The notes under the pieces: model-generated
Told to the model about the DNA's origin: nothing
Seen by the model: the letters and a program-made list of their open reading frames with translations, nothing else
Database searches by the model: none
Position numbers and translations under genes: made by a program
Shown: positions 12,187-24,264 of the stretch, in pieces
Numbering within the stretch: the stretch's first letter is position 1
How the letters are laid out: each line of letters begins with the position of its first letter
Source of the DNA: Hypericum androsaemum
Lineage: Eukaryota; Streptophyta; Magnoliopsida; Malpighiales; Hypericaceae
Assembly: GCA_963995505.1 (NCBI GenBank)
Contig: OZ023184.1
Location: 2,728,001-2,792,000, forward strand
DNA length: 64,000 nucleotides
Reading direction: 5' to 3'

Positions 12187-13793
12187 TTTTTTTAGGCGAA
12201 AAGAAACTTTATTACTCAAAGAAACGAAAAAGTTACAGGAAGGGAAAAAGAAAACAGGAGAGAAGTTAACACAAAGGCCGAATAGAAAACCGCAAAACAG
12301 CAAGTCTATCGCCATAAAGAAGAACTCGACCCTACAAACTTGAGGGATAGCGAGGCCGATGAAGGAAACAATGATCTAAAGCGATCAAACGCGGCGCATC
12401 AAAAGTCCACCTCATACTCCAGCCAACGTAGATCCTTACTGGCATAGGTAGTCCCAGCCTGCTTCCGCGCTTGAAAGCGAGTGTTCTTGGCAGGTGGTAA
12501 AGTTGATTCTTCCATGTCCGGCTGAGAATCCACCTCGTCCGCCCAAATGTTCTTCATCTTCTTCGTAATCGAACCCATGAACTTCAGCGAGTCCGGAAGA
12601 TCATCGTTGTTAGAAAAAACAACAACCCCATTGCCCTCTTGACCTGGGATAGGCATGGGATCTGTAGTAGGTAAAGCAGAGGCGCTGCCCAAAATAGATG
12701 TGGACGGTCCCGGTATTATTGGGGTTCCCTTGCCAAGGAAACCCGGTTTCAAACCTTTATGCTTGGAGCCCTTTGAACCGAATGAGCTAGTAGGTAAAAT
12801 CCCGCCCGCTGCAACATATGCTGCCTTCCTAGCTTCAACTATTGCCAAATCCTCAGGAGACAGTGATGCCAATAACTCAGCCGAGGAAGGGCCATTCTTG
12901 CGCCCCTTTTTCTTGCCCGATGATGACCTAGGCTTAGAACCCGATGAGTCAGTCACATGTGAAGCTGGCGTCAACGGCTCTATTATAATCGGGCCTAAAG
13001 ATACCTGACCTGTATCTTGGGAGGGCGAAACCTCCTCAATCATTACACCACAATCCCCCTCTAAGTTATTTGTACTTGGCATTGGAGACTGCTTAGGAAC
13101 TTCATCAAGCACCATCAACTGGACCAAATCATTCTGACCTGTACTTAATGGAGAACATTTATCGCCCGGTAGAGTTTCACCCTCTTTGTCACCAGGTAGA
13201 GTTTCACCCTCTTCCCTTGCATCATCAGGGACCTGAAGTACCACCGAATCACCATCCTCTTGATCCTCCTCTTCGCGTACTACCTGTTGCACAAAATTTT
13301 CCAATACAGTAATAAGGGCAAGAGATGAGCACTCCTCAGCTTCAATGCTGGTTGGTGAACTAGGGGAGCACTCATTCTTTTGTTGCCACACCTGCTTCCC
13401 CACGGACCTCTTGGGACCCTCAACCCGTGGGTGCAGTTTTCGGCAAGAGTCTAAATCATGACCAATGATTTTGCAATGCTCGCAGAAAAGAGGCAAATTC
13501 TCGTACACCACATCAACTAAGACCGTGCCCTCCTCAAGCTTCAATACAACTTCTTTCCGACGAGGCTTGGACATGTCTAGTTCCACCAAAACCCGTACCA
13601 AAGCGCCATTAAACCTATTTAATGCAGTCAAGTCTGATCGAATGGGGTTACCAATGGCCGCAGCTAGTCCAAGTATGATATCATTAGCGACATGCTCCAT
13701 GCTCAACCCCCCTAATGTAATCCATACCTTTGTGTTTGTCATGTAGGACAAAAAATGACGTCGTTTGAAGTCGATATGGATGGGCAACAAAGA
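12187..13793 (-). mobile_element. 5'-truncated L1-type LINE copy with ORF1 only
   Basis: The insertion sits between 17-bp duplications (12170-12186 and 13794-13810). On the minus strand it ends with an A run (a T run on the plus strand at about 12187-12194) preceded by an AATAAAG-like signal, the expected 3' end of a LINE inserted by target-primed reverse transcription. The only coding content is an ORF1 fragment whose stop lies about 200 bp before the A run. No ORF2 (endonuclease or reverse transcriptase) is present, so this is an internally deleted or non-autonomous copy. The outermost 60 bp at the 5' side (about 13733-13790) is not LINE sequence but a copy of DNA at 11634-11691. Confidence 0.82.
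12399..13732 (-). CDS. LINE ORF1 (gag-like, zinc knuckle), 5' truncated
   Basis: Open frame of about 445 codons of LINE origin. It resembles the plant L1 ORF1 proteins with a DUF4283-type RNA-binding region followed by a CCHC zinc knuckle. The first recognisable residues are VWITLGGLSMEHV. The knuckle CEHCKIIGHDLDSC fits C-x2-C-x4-H-x4-C and lies near 13447-13488. Downstream the protein is acidic and Pro/Ser-rich with a duplicated EGETLPGDK segment, then a basic KKKGRKNGPSS stretch. The N-terminal half of the RNA-binding domain is missing because the insertion is truncated, and the ATG at 13865 lies in flanking DNA. The product would bind element RNA. The frame is otherwise intact, which points to a fairly recent copy. 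Confidence 0.8.
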
Positions 13794-13810
13794 TATGTAT
13801 TTATCCATTT
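13794..13810. repeat. Right target-site duplication of the LINE
   Basis: TATGTATTTATCCATTT, identical to 12170-12186. Confidence 0.85.
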
Positions 13811-15802
13811 GGCAACAAAGAAACCGATGCATGTACTTTGACCGGAATAATGTTGCAATTAACACATGTTACGTATTTCCTAATCTTAAAATAGGTAACA
13901 TAAGGTTTTTTGGTCTTGAATAGGTTACTTAATTATCAAGTTCATGAATCAATTTGTATAAATTATTCTAAATCAACTATTTTAAATTTAAATTTAGAAA
14001 TAAATATGTGTTAACATTTGGAACAAAAACAGTAATACACATATATTAGTTTAACGGCGGTGATATGGTTTTTTAATAAAATAAAATAAATTAAATAAGC
14101 TCTCTATTATGACTAATCAAAGCCGGAATTAGATAGTTTGCTTTGTAAAATTACAGATAAGCCACAAAGTAGATTACTTTTCAAAAAAGTACATAAACCC
14201 ACGGGTATTTTACTATTCCACCCGTGGGGTCAAAATAACACAGTTATTTCTAATAAAGAAGGAAGTTAATTGTCAAACCTTTTGTTGGTATTCAATTCAT
14301 AGCGTTAAGGTCTCGGATAAAAAGTGATGATGGATCCACCAAACGTCTTGTTTTGGCTTTTCTCCGGCCGCCCGAATAGCGGCTTACACACCCTATGCCT
14401 TTTCTCAAACTGGTTTATGTGGAGACAGCTTTGCGACTGTCTTTGTATTTGCATGTAGTTTTTTTTTCTCCAAATTATTTTGTACGTGGATATTAATTAA
14501 TTCGATTTAGAAGAATTGAATTTCCAAATATTATGCATGTTAATCTTTTTAGTAAATTTTAACAATATTATATTCTCAAATTTTGGACTTCAATTTTTTA
14601 GGTAAAGTTAGAACAATTTTAGCAAATGATTCAAGCGATGTGATGATTAAAATAATGTATTTTACACGTGCGATCAATTTCATTTGTATTAACTAAATTG
14701 AACAGAGACTAGTATATGTTGGGCATGGTAGCATAAATTGAGTATTTTTATTATTTTCAATCCAATTTGATGTATTGTGTTTAACAATATCTGTTTTCTG
14801 TAGAACTAATGATAATTCAATAAAATATAAAAAAGAGAATCACAGAGATATTTTACAAATATATGAATTTATGAAATACTATTGTCGAATATATCAATCG
14901 ATAAATGTGTTTGATTATATTGACATTTTTTTCGTAAGTTTCTTGGGGGACGAAATGATGGAGCTATACCAATTTGTTGTTTGAGTCAATCCAACTTTTT
15001 AAAAATTATGGTATACAAAAATCCCGGACTGTGTGCATTTATTTTTAATCAATTTTATTCATAGCGAGCATAAATATTTAACCGATTATTAAAAACTACA
15101 TATTTTAGCTTATTTTTAATAATTAAATAAGTGGTAACAACTACCTTACTGATTTCTGTGTGTTGCCGCTTTTGCGTGGACGAAGAAAGTATGATGCATT
15201 CTAATATGTTTTATTATTTTATTAAATTACAAAAAATTCAGGAATTTTCCAGAATTTATTTCTTGGGTTCGCCCAACACGCTGAGCATTAAAACAAAATT
15301 CCTGGGTTCATCTTTAGTGAACAATATTGGTGTTCCATTTTTTTGACTCACGGTGGCTTCATCGAATTTGGTATTATATGCAGCGACTCGTACACTTCCC
15401 ATTCTTCGGTTTCGTGATCAAATTGGACACGGCGTTGTGCTCCGGTGCCCCACGGAAACCAAATTATGCTCTACACCGCTACGTAATTAGTATAAGCAAT
15501 GATGTGAAGCTTGCAAATAATCATGGTTTCAAAAAAAAAATATTTCACCGGGAAACTATAGCGGGTCAGATCAATTTCAAAAATCCGGAAAAATGATTGG
15601 ACCAGTAGTCAATACGATTGGATCATTTATTAATCTAGTTAGATTGATCGATTCATTTAAATAGATTAGTCAGTCTAAATATAATTGATATTTTTTGTAA
15701 AAAGTTATTTATAGAATTTGTTAAATTAAAAGTTATTAAATAATTTTTTTGATATTTGTAAGTGATAAATTTTGTATCAGAGTTAAATGATATTTTAAAT
15801 TA
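13811..15802. other. Intergenic DNA, no gene seen
   Basis: AT-rich. Short frames at 14775-14984, 15131-15346 and 15327-15596 show no family motif and I do not support them as genes. Confidence 0.45.
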
Positions 15803-16835
15803 ACGAAAATTACTCTCAGTCCCTGGTATTTGGTATATTTGGTTATCGTCCTCCTGTATTTTAATTATCGATTAAAACTTCACGAAATTTAGTTTTATTA
15901 TATTCAAGAGTTCCTGGATGGTATATATTTTTTGTCAGGAAAATGACAAAAATACTTTTGAATTTTTTTTTTTCAACTTCTAGATCTCACCATGAACACA
16001 AAAAAAACTCAGAAAAAAAAAACCAAATAAAAAATAGCAGTTGCTGCCGAGGGAATTCGTTCTTTGACGAGACAAACATAGCATAATTCAAACTCAACCC
16101 ACATTAATGTCAACTTCCGGAGGACGACGACGGAGGCGGAGGTGGAGAGCTCTTCGCTGTGGAGGGTGTCTTTGGCGGCAGGGAAGGCGAGCAACAGCGA
16201 CGGCGGCAGCGGCGGGGAGACGCGGGGTCGTCTTTCTGTCTCCCCAAAACACTCTCTCTCACCGAGCTCTCTCTTCCCCCACTAACAGCCTACGGCGGCG
16301 CTACATGGGGCTCGCCTCTTCTTCCTTCGAGCGAGGGGGATCCGACGATCGGGCGACAGTCGAGAGTTCTGCTCCTTGCTCCTCGATGCGCACGGCAGGT
16401 CCAGGGCTTCGCGGGGCGTGGCATAGTCGGGCGACAAGTCTTACTACACCACCGACGAGCTGCCTCTTTCGTTTGGTTGATTTTTTTTTTTATGGTTTTG
16501 GTTTTTGGTGTTTATAGTGAGATCTAGAGGTTGAAGAATATATTTTTTTATTTTTTCTAAGAGTATGTTTGTTATTTCTATGACAAAAAATGAAAAAATA
16601 TTTACGGAAGTCAGCCAGGAACCCGAGAGTATAATAAAATTAAACTTCAAAGAGTTTTTCTCTAAGAGTATTTTTGTCATTTCATTGACAAAAATAAAAA
16701 AAGAGCTGCTGACGTGCGACAATGATCCGAAAATATAATAAAAGTAAACTAGAGAGATGTCGGCGTGTATTTTACAAACATAAAGACTTTTGAATATATT
16801 TAAATAAACTCGAGGGACTTGAAATTAATTTTCCC
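15803..16835. mobile_element. Long-TIR Mutator-like element with GC-rich core
   Basis: The left arm (GAAAATTACTCTCAGTCCC onward) and the reverse complement of the right arm (GGGAAAATTAATTTCAAGTCC onward) align with landmarks TTTTATTATA, GGTTCCTGG, GACAAAAATACTTTT and AACCTCTAGATCTCAC. Flanks TTTAAATTA (15794-15802) and TTTTAATTA (16836-16844) match 8 of 9. The core (about 16110-16440) is rich in CGG and CGA triplets and reads as coding-like in two plus frames, suggesting a captured gene fragment of unknown origin. No transposase. Confidence 0.65.
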
Positions 16836-18134
16836 TTTTAATTATGATTGTTCATCCCACTGTAACTTTCAGTCTCGACTGTTAATCCAATTATCAGACT
16901 GAGGAGGATAATCCTGAATGTCTAGTACGCCACTAAATGCAATTATGGTTTTTTATAAGTTGATTGAATCACGAGGATAACTAGACCACCTTACAAAATA
17001 AAAAACCTAGATAGATTCATGAGCTATGTAAAATTGGGACATTAAGATCTTACTTTTTACAGTTGTATGTTGAATTCGACTAACTTAATTATTCATTGAC
17101 GTGCAAAATGATAGAATATAAGAAAATCTCTCAGTTTATTTTTCCTTCTTGAAGCACACAATAAACAATGCGAACCAGATCATATCTCGAGCATTCTATC
17201 TATAATCAAACCTAACTAATTATGGTACATAATCATTAAAGTTCACACCAGCGCTCGCTTGTAATGAAAAATTGAAAAATGACGGATATATATGGGACTG
17301 GCCCCCGCTAGTGGCAGATTGTCAAATGAAAATTCCATTTTTTTGAATTTTTTTAGAGTGATGATATTGCTTACGTTACACCATATAATATGTGAGCATT
17401 TTGCCTTGGTCCTTAAAAAACCAAAAGGAGCCCACCAGCCAGTGGTTTTTGGTTTATATGGTAGGCGGATTGGGACTACCTTTTATTGGATTGGAAGGAA
17501 GACTATGAACCAAGGTAAAAGTGCAAGATAACTTCAAAGAAAAGTAAGAAGTGCAAGAGATGCCTCTAGATCAAATTAGCCCAATTACAAAATATCAGCA
17601 CTGTTTGGCAAACTGCATTCTCAGTCCTCCCTAGTCTGACACTATGATTTTCGTACAGATCCAGATCTCATTGTAGTCTAATTCTATCCAATAATAAAAA
17701 TATAAGTTTTGAAATATTTGGTAATCAAAATTCTACAAATTCTATTTACTATAAATATTCCGAGAAATTTAATTAAAGAAATATTTCCAGTCAAAATTGT
17801 TAGAAATTTATTCCTGAAAACAAAAAGGAGACAAAAGTGTACGTGGGACCAGTACAGCTAGTCAAGGCATTTGCTTATTTTGTACGCTTTTCAAGAATAT
17901 CGAGTATTTGAGATTTCCATGTTCAAAGAAAGAAGCTTCGCGGAAATAGGTTTTAATTACTCGGAGAAATCGAATTTGGAAAGTGGAATCAATGCGAAAC
18001 ATGCTTCTAATCTCGTACGAGATGCCAGAGAATTCTACGTTAATATTATTTTAATAAAATCAAATCAACTTATAAAAAAACATGCTTGTTCTCGCTGAAG
18101 TCTGAAACTAGATAAATGTGAGATTATAATCTAG
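16836..18134. other. Intergenic DNA, no gene seen
   Basis: No supported coding region. The frames at 17292-17531 and 17871-18098 carry no recognisable motif. Confidence 0.45.
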
Positions 18135-18552
18135 GTAGGTAAAATACATATGTGGTCATTTAAAAAATTCCCGACTCGCATAATGGTCACTAATGTATTT
18201 TTTGCTATTATTTATTACTGAAGTACATTAAGTTCTCCTCAGATCATCATTCATCTGATTTTTCAAGCAAGATTTGCTGAAAATTTGACGTCAACGACTA
18301 AATCTTTGGCCTAACAGCTTACGTCACACTTAGCATCCACTGATTGTTTTGGCCCAGCTACTTCTAGGTGCCACGTAGGCGACCTGGAAAACATTCCGGC
18401 GTGCCACGACGGATTTTCCGACAATTTTTGTTTGAAAAACGGGAGGAGTGGTGATTGGCAGAGCACTTAATTACTTCAGTGATGAACAAAGAGAGAAAAG
18501 ATTATTATGAGATTCGAGCTTATTTAAGTGATCACGAATGTATTTTATCTAC
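18135..18552. mobile_element. MITE-like element with about 50-bp inverted ends
   Basis: The left end GTAGGTAAAATACATATGTG and the reverse complement of the right end (GTAGATAAAATACATTCGTG) match with few changes, and similarity extends inward to an ATAATGGTCA/ATAATCTTTT region. No clear target duplication flanks it. Confidence 0.55.
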
Positions 18553-19470
18553 AACAAGCAAAGGCATCCATTTTAATTTGGTGCGTACTTCTCTGCGACG
18601 GAACAGTATTTAATTTGTTGCCTACTACGTGCTCGAGAAGTTCTCGAATTACTATATTGCTGATAATATCGGCGTACCACGCGATTGGAAATATTTCTAT
18701 TTAAATACCAGACCGAAAATTTGCGTAAACACGCTCATTTTGGGATCGGAGATTGGGGATTCCTTTCATACGACGGTTGCGTTTTTAAAATGAGATCCTC
18801 ATTTCGTCACAAGGTAAAAGGGACATTTTCTTTTCGGCTTCGTCAGGAGCTAGAGGCCAAAAACAGAAACTATTTTCGTCGGTTCGGGGAAGTAGAGAGT
18901 GGAAAGGAATAAAATAATAAGGGGAATTTGGAAAATTTTAAAACACGTACTGAAATTCAAACAACTAATGAGCCGATTAATTTATATACCAAATCGAATA
19001 AGTAATTAATATTATTATTTTTCTAAAGTGTTGAATTCGAAACTTTGAAAAAATATGAGAAAAATTACCCCTACATATTTCTATCGGTTGTGTCAAAGAA
19101 GGTTGATTCCTAAAAACTAAAAAAGTTGGTCCAATTGTAAAGTCTTGAGTTCGCTAACAAAATATGAAAGATACGGGCCGATCCTAAATAGAGTACGAGA
19201 AAATTCGAAAATAAATTTACATCTAATATATAATAACTTTCACCGACTATGTTGGTTCCTATAACGCGAGCGAGGAGCCGTACCAGTTTGGATCCAAAGC
19301 TGTGGTCCGGCCCAAGTAATATACGGGCTTTAATTTCGGATCCGAACCTCGGGCCCATCTCAGCTCCCGACCCTCCTCCGTCCTCCTCCCACCGGCCGAA
19401 CCCGGAGCTCCCTGAGACCAACCGCTACTTAATAGAAACAACTCCGCTCCCCCGCCGCGCGCTCTCGTTT
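18553..19470. other. Intergenic DNA upstream of the HisRS relic
   Basis: No gene recognised. The last 200 bases become GC- and CT-rich, as expected for a promoter or 5' leader region. Confidence 0.4.
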
Positions 19471-19477
19471 CGAAACC

Positions 19478-19484
19478 TATAAAT
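19478..19484 (+). promoter_or_regulatory. Putative relic TATA box
   Basis: CCTATAAATGCC lies about 90 bases upstream of the first recognisable exon of the histidyl-tRNA synthetase pseudogene, after a pyrimidine-rich stretch. It may be the original promoter of the duplicated gene. Confidence 0.4.
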
Positions 19485-19565
19485 GCCGCGTCCATTCCGA
19501 ATCCCGTCCTTGCTCCACCCGCGCACCTCCCTCTCTCTCCCGTCTCCTCCGTCGGAAACGGTTGC

Positions 19566-22500
19566 GATGTCACCCCCCACCCCCCGACATGCTTCCGCAA
19601 CTGGCTCTTCAACGACTTTCGCGAGGTTTAATGTTCTCCTTTTTATTTAACATTATTTGATTTTTTTTCTGGTTTGGAATTTAGGTTTTCAGGTTTCGAG
19701 CGTGACAGGTGTCGAGATTGTACGGGCTCGAGGAGGTTGACTTCCCGGTGGGAGGGTCTGTACATTAGGAAAGCGGGAGAGGAGATTAGGGAGCAGGTAG
19801 TGCTTCAGAGCCTTGTCATTTAGGCGTTAGGCGAGATGTGAGAACGAGCACTCGCTGTGTAGATCTCGCAATACTGTCGAAGGGGTACACGAAGAGTGTT
19901 GTTGCTACTTTCCTCCTCGTGAATGCTCCGATGTGCTCGGGATGGAACTACTGAGGTTGACGAACTTTCGGATCCTTTGGATATGTTTGCAGATTGTGCA
20001 TACAAACTTGTTTGTTTTCTAAGATACATGTTCAAAATTTTTTGACAGGATTTACGAGATCTGGCACATCAGGTTTGTTCTACTTAAGCCACATTTTCCG
20101 AAACATTGCATCTCTGTGTCACTGAGTTGTGACTAACCTCTGCCCGTCTGGTGTTTGAAAATGAAAATTCTTGTTACTTTCGCAGGCAGAGGCTAGTTAA
20201 TATCTGCAATTGTCACGTTTTTCAAGCAAATTGGAATTACAGCTTCAGATGTTGGGTTCAAGATTTCTAGTCGAAAGGTAGAAGTAAACTCTTTCGAGCA
20301 AGTGCACCATCTGTGTTAGGTTGGAACGAAGAGGAACTTGCCTCTAGTATGATGCCACAATGACTAGTACATTTATTCCCCATCATGGATGAGTGTCTTT
20401 CTGGTGCTTTTACCTTGGGAAGTGATAGTGGAACTGTTGAATGTGAAATTCTTTGTTTAATAAGCCTATTGATAGGAATTTTTTAAGTGAAGTTTGAAAT
20501 ACACGAATTATTCTTCATCACCATGCCCTGCTTGTTTCACTTTGAGTGCCAATCTATCTTCCTGCCTTCTTACAGGTCTTACAGGAAATTTTGAGTTGTT
20601 ACTCAATACCCGAGAGTTTGTTTGCAAATGTTTGCGTCGTCATAGGTAAGTTTGCCGCTTTGAGCTTTCCTTCTCTTCCATGCACTTTCCCACTTTCTCC
20701 ACGAGGATAACATATAATTTTCCCAATATACTAGCCCTTGTTCAACCTTTGAACCATTGCTATTTAAGATTTGAAATCTTGTGGCCTTGGAGCTTGTTAA
20801 TTATAGAGCCTACATGGTCATTTCTATAACTGATGGTTTTGATTTGTGGAGACAGATTGAGAAGATTCCAATGGATGAAATTAAGAGAGATTTGAAGTCT
20901 ATTGGGATGTCTCAAGGGGCTATCACTGAGCTGCTTCAAGTGCTCTCCATAAGGTCCTTGACGACGTTGGAAGGTTGGTCAGTGTTAATTTTATTCAAAA
21001 TTCAGTTTAGCTGTTCTCTGTATCCTGTCTGGCATTGTCCAATTTTTATTATGTCTTGCAACCATTGTCTTTTCTTTCTCCCGAGAAGCTACATTTAGAA
21101 TTGTATTAAAAATCCATTCGTGAATTTCCTAAAAAGAGTTTGCAGTAGGATCTTCAGAATTATCTTGGAATTGTATTCTGGTTGTACTTTTAGTTTTTTT
21201 TGTGTGTGTACAAGTTAACTTTTACACTAAGGCCTGCTAGGGATTGAACCATGGAACTCCGATAAATTCTTGTTACTCCTTGTGCACGTGATCTACAGTA
21301 CTGTTGCTTATCGTTGCGTCAGATGCAACGAAATTATATAATTGAATCATTGTTAGTCAGTGATTTATACATTTTATTAACTCAAGGATTTGACAGAGAA
21401 AGGAAGCTGAGAGCAATATGTGGTGGGGGACGATATGACCGTTTACTCTCCATTTTTGGGGGTGATGATGTCCCAGCTTGTGGTTTCGGATTTGGTGATG
21501 CTGTAATAGTTGAAGTAAGTAGCTACTTGTGGTTGATTTACTCTGATATCGATGTTCGTTCTGCAATGGGTTGGTTCCATGTTTCGGATTTTCCTTCTGC
21601 TGCTTATGAACTTTATTCACTCAAGTGATGCTGTGCTGGGACAACTTGGTTCGTGTGTTGTCAGAATCTTTACTGCTTCGGTGTGCTTTCTCAATGTGGC
21701 CGACAAGTATAGTTTTAGGATGACACAGTTCATGTAGATAACTGAAGAATCTTAGAGACCATGGCATCAATCAGTCCTTCTTTGATTAAGCAAGCTGTAG
21801 TTTGTTGTCACAATATTTGTGAGGAAGTAACATTCTCTGCTTGTTTTTTTTCCCGTCCATTTATACGTGAAATACTTTTGGTTACCTGTTAGTTTGTTCA
21901 GTGGCAATCAGAGTTTTTTTTTTTTAAATTCATTATTCTAAGTATCATGTTCAAGTTTTATTGGTGGTGGCTCACAGCCTGCTGAAGGAGAAGAATCTCT
22001 TACCGGAAATCAGCCTTCGAATATTGTTTGTGCTAGAAGACTTGGAATGATCGGGAAATGGGTTATTTGGTTAATATCATCTCTTTCCACCACGGAATTT
22101 CATGAACAGGTGAAATTTCATTTCATTTTGCTATCGTCATTAGAACTTCCGATCTACATATTTGTCCCACTGCAGAGGGCATTCATGGTGATTTCATTTG
22201 GGGAAAGTACAGTTCAGCATAACTTCATCGCATCTGCCATTTTTGTTTGTGGATCGATTGCAGGATTCACCTCTCTCAGGTGCCAGAGGCTAGATTCCTC
22301 ATTTTCGAGTCATTAGCTTGTATTTACTGTGGGATAGGGTGGATAATGGAATCCCTTTGAACCCCACTCCTAAACGGGGAAGTGTTTACTTCAACAGGTA
22401 ACTTCACCAAACTATTTTTCCTGCTACTAGGTAGCTGATGGGGGAGGCTGCCTGGTTAGGAGCGATAACTACGGACGCCTCGTCTATTTATCGGATTTTG

Positions 22501-22690
22501 GATTATAAATATGTAAATTCCATGGTTTGGTTTTCTACGTTAATGTTAATCCTAGTCAAGCATATTTCATTTTTATTATTGACGCTCACAGCTTCCGAGG
22601 ATAGCGATGACAAATGCGAGGAGCCTCTGTTCTGAGTGTGATTCTACAGTAGGTCCGGTTAAGATGGGGGAGGTGCAGAAGCCTCGTACA
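19566..22690 (+). pseudogene. Histidyl-tRNA synthetase (organellar type) pseudogene, introns kept
   Basis: Exon-sized blocks in order match plant organelle-type HisRS. 19566-19625 contains CFRNWLFNDFRE. 19692-19796 contains LYIRKAGEEIREQ. 20186-20277 contains ISAIVTFFKQIGITASDVGF. 20576-20645 contains VLQEILSCYSIPESLF. 20856-20973 contains IEKIPMDEIKRDLKSIGMSQ. 21387-21514 contains [15 protein letters not shown] and [13 protein letters not shown]. 21978-22045 contains LLKEKNLLPE. A faint anticodon-domain block with MTNARSLC lies near 22595-22640. Most blocks keep AG/GT borders, so the copy arose by DNA duplication, not retroposition. It is dead: there are frameshifts between EVDFPV and LYIRKAG and after the AEA-like start of the third block, exon 1 has a shortened Pro run, and the exons for the motif 2/ATP-binding region and for the LAYYTG region are absent. 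The functional gene would charge tRNA-His in chloroplasts and mitochondria. Confidence 0.85.
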
Positions 22691-22699
22691 ACGTGGGCC

Positions 22700-23918
22700 T
22701 TTGAGAAGATATAGCCCTAGGTACGGCCCTGCTTATAGCTGTTTCGACTTGTGTGTACTTCGCATTGAATTGGATATTTGCTGTTACATGTATATATATT
22801 ACGCCACGTTCATTAACAAGCCACCAAGCAAGTAAAGTATAAGGACGTAGCGACATATCACATAGAGCTCTGTCCATTATTTGCCTGCTCTTTTATCTTC
22901 TGCTCTATGTTATTTGGAGGCAACATTGCTTGGCAACATTACCGTCCTTTGAGATTCGACCTCGGTCAAACCTTGATGGGTCTTGTCATCTTTTGATATT
23001 CGACCCCAGCAGGTGCGTGGATACTATGTAGTCTCGAAAATGGAGGTGAGAGAATTGTTAGATTAAATGCACACACTTTCAAAGTGGAAGACCCTTTCTT
23101 GTGGTCGAACCTTTTCGTGATTCCGAAGCTTCCTACATATTAGTGGCGTCCTCTTTACCTTTATCCCTCTTTACCAGATAATTGTTATATCTTGTCATCG
23201 AGTGCTCCCGTTCTTTCTCGTTTGGCAAAAAAAGGATCTCGTTTCTGCTTTAGCCAGAGAGGACCATTTGCTTTGGCAACAATGGTCGCCCTTTTCGTTC
23301 TTTTCCCCTCTCTTTTTTACTGTTTTGGAGGAACAATAGGTCCCAGGGTTTGGCGTGAAATTAAAAATGATCTCTCGAGTGGTCAGTCCCCTGTTTTTTA
23401 ATCTGACATTTTCATCATCCTGAAGTGTGTGCCATTTTATGTAGAAAAAGTGTTGCAGTGAGTAGAGAAGTAGTGGTCAAAAGTTTACTGGTCTGTTAAA
23501 AGAAAAAAAGAAAGAAAAAGGTTACTGGTTTCTTTCATCTTCCCCACTGGAACTAACTTCAGGGCTGACTAATAAGCTATTATTTTGGATATATGTTATC
23601 CAGTATTGATCATTGTCGAGTTTTCATTTTGAAGTTATATTTTTTAGTAATAATATTTTTATTCGTAAAATTTGAAATGAATTTCTCTTTGAAATTTTTT
23701 TAAGTATTTTATTCTTTGACAAATATTGTCATTTTTTGGGGTCGAGTTTGGCTACAATAAGTCTCGAGGTTGCTTTGGTTTGACTACCATAAGTCTTGAA
23801 TTTGAAATGAGTTAATGAGAATTTATCTGCTTGTAAAAATAAATCTCAAGTTGACTCGGTGCAACTAAGAAGTAAATACCTTAAATTAAGAAAAAAACAG
23901 AAGGATGAAAGTGAACGA
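22700..23918. other. Intergenic DNA, no gene seen
   Basis: Nothing recognisable. The frame at 23192-23401 has no family motif. Confidence 0.45.
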
Positions 23919-24264
23919 TGTAACTAACAAAATTTCAAATCGGTTAAAACACGAGCGGGGTAATTTTATAAATGTGGAAAATTCACCAACCCATTGCCTT
24001 AATGTTTTGGGTTGGATATGAAGATTCTAACATGGTATCAGAGCGGGTTGATCCTGTGCCCATTATTGAGCTCACATGATCTCCATTTCTCGCACTTTGG
24101 TGAAATCAAAGCCAGTGCAATCTTCGACCAGATGGGTCTCGTTTGAGAGGGTGTGTTGAGAATTCCACATCGCTTAAAACACGAGTGGGGGACAAATTTA
24201 TAAGTATGAAAAATTCATCAATCTATAACCTTAAGATACCGAGTTAGATATGAAGATTCTAACA
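23919..24264 (+). mobile_element. TRIM retroelement (terminal-repeat retrotransposon in miniature)
   Basis: Two LTRs of about 111-114 bp (23919-24032 and 24154-24264) share TTAAAACACGAG, CTTAA and GATATGAAGATTCTAACA. The left one ends in ACA and is followed directly by TGGTATCAGAGC (24033-24044), the perfect primer-binding site for initiator tRNA-Met. A purine-rich tract TTGAGAGGGTG (about 24143-24153) precedes the second LTR, which starts TGTTGAGAATTCCACATCG. The internal part is about 120 bp and non-coding. The left LTR is more diverged than the right. No clear target duplication remains. Confidence 0.85.

Noticed and set aside
16107..16527. Overlapping 136- and 122-codon plus frames
   Set aside because: Both are in the GC-rich core of the long-TIR element at 15803-16835; low stop density follows from base composition. 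A captured exon is possible but not supported.
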